NCBI GenBank assembly: GCA_934444735.1
Contig: CAKSDE010000008.1
Span: 1 to 64,000, forward strand
Direction: 5' to 3'
DNA from: an uncultured Clostridia bacterium
Lineage (GTDB): Bacteria; Bacillota; Clostridia; UBA1381
Length of the DNA stretch: 64,000 nucleotides
The translations under genes and the position numbers were made by a program. The notes beneath the pieces were generated by a model. It ran no database searches and was not told where the DNA came from. It saw only the letters and a list, made by a program, of their open reading frames with translations. This document shows positions 62,453-64,000 of this stretch, in pieces. The first letter of the stretch is position 1, and every line of letters begins with the position of its first letter.

Positions 62453-63538
62453 ATGATTAGCAAAGCATTTCAAAACATTGTTGCGCAGATGGCAGAGGTT
62501 TTCCCGAGAAGATTCGGTATAGCCGATGCACAGGGGTTGGTTTTGGCGTCGAATGGAAACGAAGTATCGGAGGATATTATTGAAGAGCTCGTTTATGCCG
62601 TTCCGAATGACGACAAGATATTTTTTAAAAACGGATATACGGTAAGACTTTTATCCGGCAAGCCCTATCCCGAATACATAGTATATGTAGAGGGAATTGA
62701 TGAAGTATCTAAGTATTGCTGTAATGCGGTAACGGTTGCGGCGAACAATGTCAGATATTATTATGATGAAAAGTATGATAAAACCATCTTCATACAGAAC
62801 ATTATATTTGATAATATGCTTGCATATGATCTGCACCAGAAGGCACATGAGCTTCACGTTGAAACAGATGTGGCAAGAGCCGTATTTTACGTTAAGGTGC
62901 AAAAGCGCGGCGACAGCGGTATATATGAAGTTATCCGCAATATGTTCCCGGATAAGGAAAGAGATTTCGTTGTTAATATTGACAGCGACAATATAGTTCT
63001 TATAAAGGAACTCGGGGATAATACGTCGTCGGAATATCTTGACTCGATTGCACAGTCTATTCTGGATACAATCCGCGCGGAAACAATGCTGACCGTTTTG
63101 GTCGGAGTAAGTACGGTTGCCGAAACCATAAACGAATTAAACGGTGCATATAAAGAAGCACAGATTGCCTTGGAAGTCGGCAAGGTATTCAATGAGGAGA
63201 AATATATCCTGAATTATCAGAATCTCGGAATCGGCAGACTTATATATCAATTGCCGATAAAGCTTTGCGAGCTGTTCTTGCAGGAGGTATTCAAAAAGGG
63301 AGATATTACACTTCTCGATAATGAAACGATACTTACAATTAATAAGTTCTTTGAAAATGACCTGAATGTATCGGAAACATCAAGACAGCTGTTTGTACAC
63401 AGAAATACTCTTGTGTACAGACTGGAAAAGATCTATAAGCTTACAGGATTGGATTTGAGGAAGTTTGATCAGGCGATTGTATTTAAGGTTGCAATGATGG
63501 TGCATAAGTACCTGATTTCAAACTCAATGAAGATTTAA
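62453..63538 (+). CDS. PucR/CdaR-family helix-turn-helix regulator
   Basis: A 361-residue regulator. The C-terminal PucR-type HTH (about 300-355, FFENDLNVSETSRQLFVHRNTLVYRLEKI split over two helices) is preceded by a GGDEF-like CdaR domain (about 120-270), and the N-terminal ~110 residues form a possible sensor (FGIADAQGLVLASNG resembles a CdaR sugar-diacid-recognition start). CdaR proteins sense sugar acids in some bacteria, but this subgroup is commonly found next to ftsE in Clostridia, so a cell-division or envelope link is also possible. It is followed by ftsE at 46 bp. Confidence 0.85.
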   Translation: MISKAFQNIVAQMAEVFPRRFGIADAQGLVLASNGNEVSEDIIEELVYAVPNDDKIFFKNGYTVRLLSGKPYPEYIVYVEGIDEVSKYCCNAVTVAANNVRYYYDEKYDKTIFIQNIIFDNMLAYDLHQKAHELHVETDVARAVFYVKVQKRGDSGIYEVIRNMFPDKERDFVVNIDSDNIVLIKELGDNTSSEYLDSIAQSILDTIRAETMLTVLVGVSTVAETINELNGAYKEAQIALEVGKVFNEEKYILNYQNLGIGRLIYQLPIKLCELFLQEVFKKGDITLLDNETILTINKFFENDLNVSETSRQLFVHRNTLVYRLEKIYKLTGLDLRKFDQAIVFKVAMMVHKYLISNSMKI

Positions 63539-63584
63539 TCCGCTTTGGTTTAAAAGACGGAAAGTAACATAAGAGGATTTTAGT

Positions 63585-64000
63585 ATGATTGAATTGGTGG
63601 ATGTAGTAAAAGAGTATGATAACGGTACGCTGGCTTTGGACGGTGTGAACTTAAAAATCGAAAACGGCGAGTTTGTGTTTTTGGTTGGAACAAGCGGCGC
63701 CGGAAAAACGACGATTACAAAGCTTATCATGCGGGAAGAAAATGTCACCTCCGGTCATGTGTATTTGTACGGAGAGGACATAACGACAATAACACATAAG
63801 GAAATTCCGTATTTGAGAAGAAAAATGGGCGTTGTGTTTCAGGATTTCAGACTCCTTGAGGACAGAACGGTATACGAAAATGTGGAATTTGCGATGCAGG
63901 TTGTCGGTGCGACAAAAAAGGAAATAAGAAGGCGAGTCCCCGTGGTTTTAAATCAGGTGGGACTGAGCCATAAAGCAAAGGTGTTCCCGAAAGAGCTTTC
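63585..64000 (+). CDS. ftsE: Cell-division ABC ATPase FtsE, 5' part (runs off the window)
   Basis: The first 138 residues of an ABC ATPase. Walker A is GTSGAGKTT, the Q-loop is VVFQDFRLLEDRTVYENV (the FQDFRLL signature is typical of FtsE), and the window ends just before the ABC signature, at FPKELS. FtsE with FtsX activates peptidoglycan hydrolases at the division septum; ftsX is expected immediately downstream. The start has AGAGG upstream. Confidence 0.93.
   Translation, partial: MIELVDVVKEYDNGTLALDGVNLKIENGEFVFLVGTSGAGKTTITKLIMREENVTSGHVYLYGEDITTITHKEIPYLRRKMGVVFQDFRLLEDRTVYENVEFAMQVVGATKKEIRRRVPVVLNQVGLSHKAKVFPKEL

Overview
The window looks like chromosomal DNA of a low-to-mid G+C anaerobic Firmicute (Clostridia). 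Supporting signs are strong AGGAGG-type ribosome sites, TTGACA-17-TATAAT promoters, a T-box leader, many S-layer-homology (SLH) and 'stalk' (copper-amine-oxidase-N-like) surface domains, an NSS transporter, a Clostridia-type citrate synthase, and a PucR-family regulator directly before ftsE. A plant-cell-wall-degrading gut or rumen clostridium (Monoglobus-like) would fit, but the species cannot be named from sequence alone.

Layout. 1-9.3 kb: housekeeping and metabolic genes (RpiB/LacAB-type isomerase, unknown protein, GNAT, sodium symporter, HAD phosphatase, citrate synthase, exported protein), then a T-box leader controlling an unusual XRE-HTH/cupin/acyl-CoA-synthetase fusion. 9.27-10.27 kb: SdpI/SdpR-like membrane protein and ArsR-type repressor, with two matching palindromes bracketing a consensus promoter. 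10.3-33.8 kb (locus A): two AraC regulators, then very large secreted proteins. Three of these (992, 1500 and 1402 aa) carry seven copies of an unrecognised ~220-255 aa module with a W-T-D-G-M signature. They are followed by a GH141-like beta-helix protein, two SLH proteins and a stalk-domain protein. 33.8-37.5 kb: an IS3-type transposase remnant and a decayed exopolysaccharide segment (intact GT4; frameshifted ATP-grasp, sugar-transferase stub and epimerase). 37.5-41.6 kb: a GtrA/YfhO/GtrB three-gene lipid-linked glycosylation operon behind a structured leader. 41.7-44.8 kb: iron alcohol dehydrogenase plus a carboxymuconolactone-decarboxylase/cupin protein, divergent from an NmlR/AdhR-like MerR regulator and a TfoX-N protein. 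A 214-bp non-coding MITE-like insertion sits between the operator and merR. 45.1-46.3 kb: an XRE/ImmA-type pair. 46.3-62.2 kb (locus B): an AraC regulator, then a second surface-glycan operon (beta-helix/stalk, SLH, SLH, giant ConA-like/beta-helix protein, GH3). 62.4 kb to the end: PucR-like regulator and the 5' part of ftsE.

How it fits together. Loci A and B look like paralogous polysaccharide-processing loci: each has a divergent AraC regulator, GH141-like beta-helix enzymes, one C-terminally SLH-anchored protein followed by one N-terminally SLH-anchored giant, and stalk domains. Locus A adds an SGNH esterase; locus B adds a probably cytoplasmic GH3. No sugar transporter is encoded in the window. 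The best candidates for undescribed biology are the W-T-D-G-M module family, the second EDFE/ConA-like module family, the T-box-controlled HTH-cupin-acyl-CoA synthetase, and the 36-bp/214-bp palindromic insertion family with 12-13 bp direct repeats.
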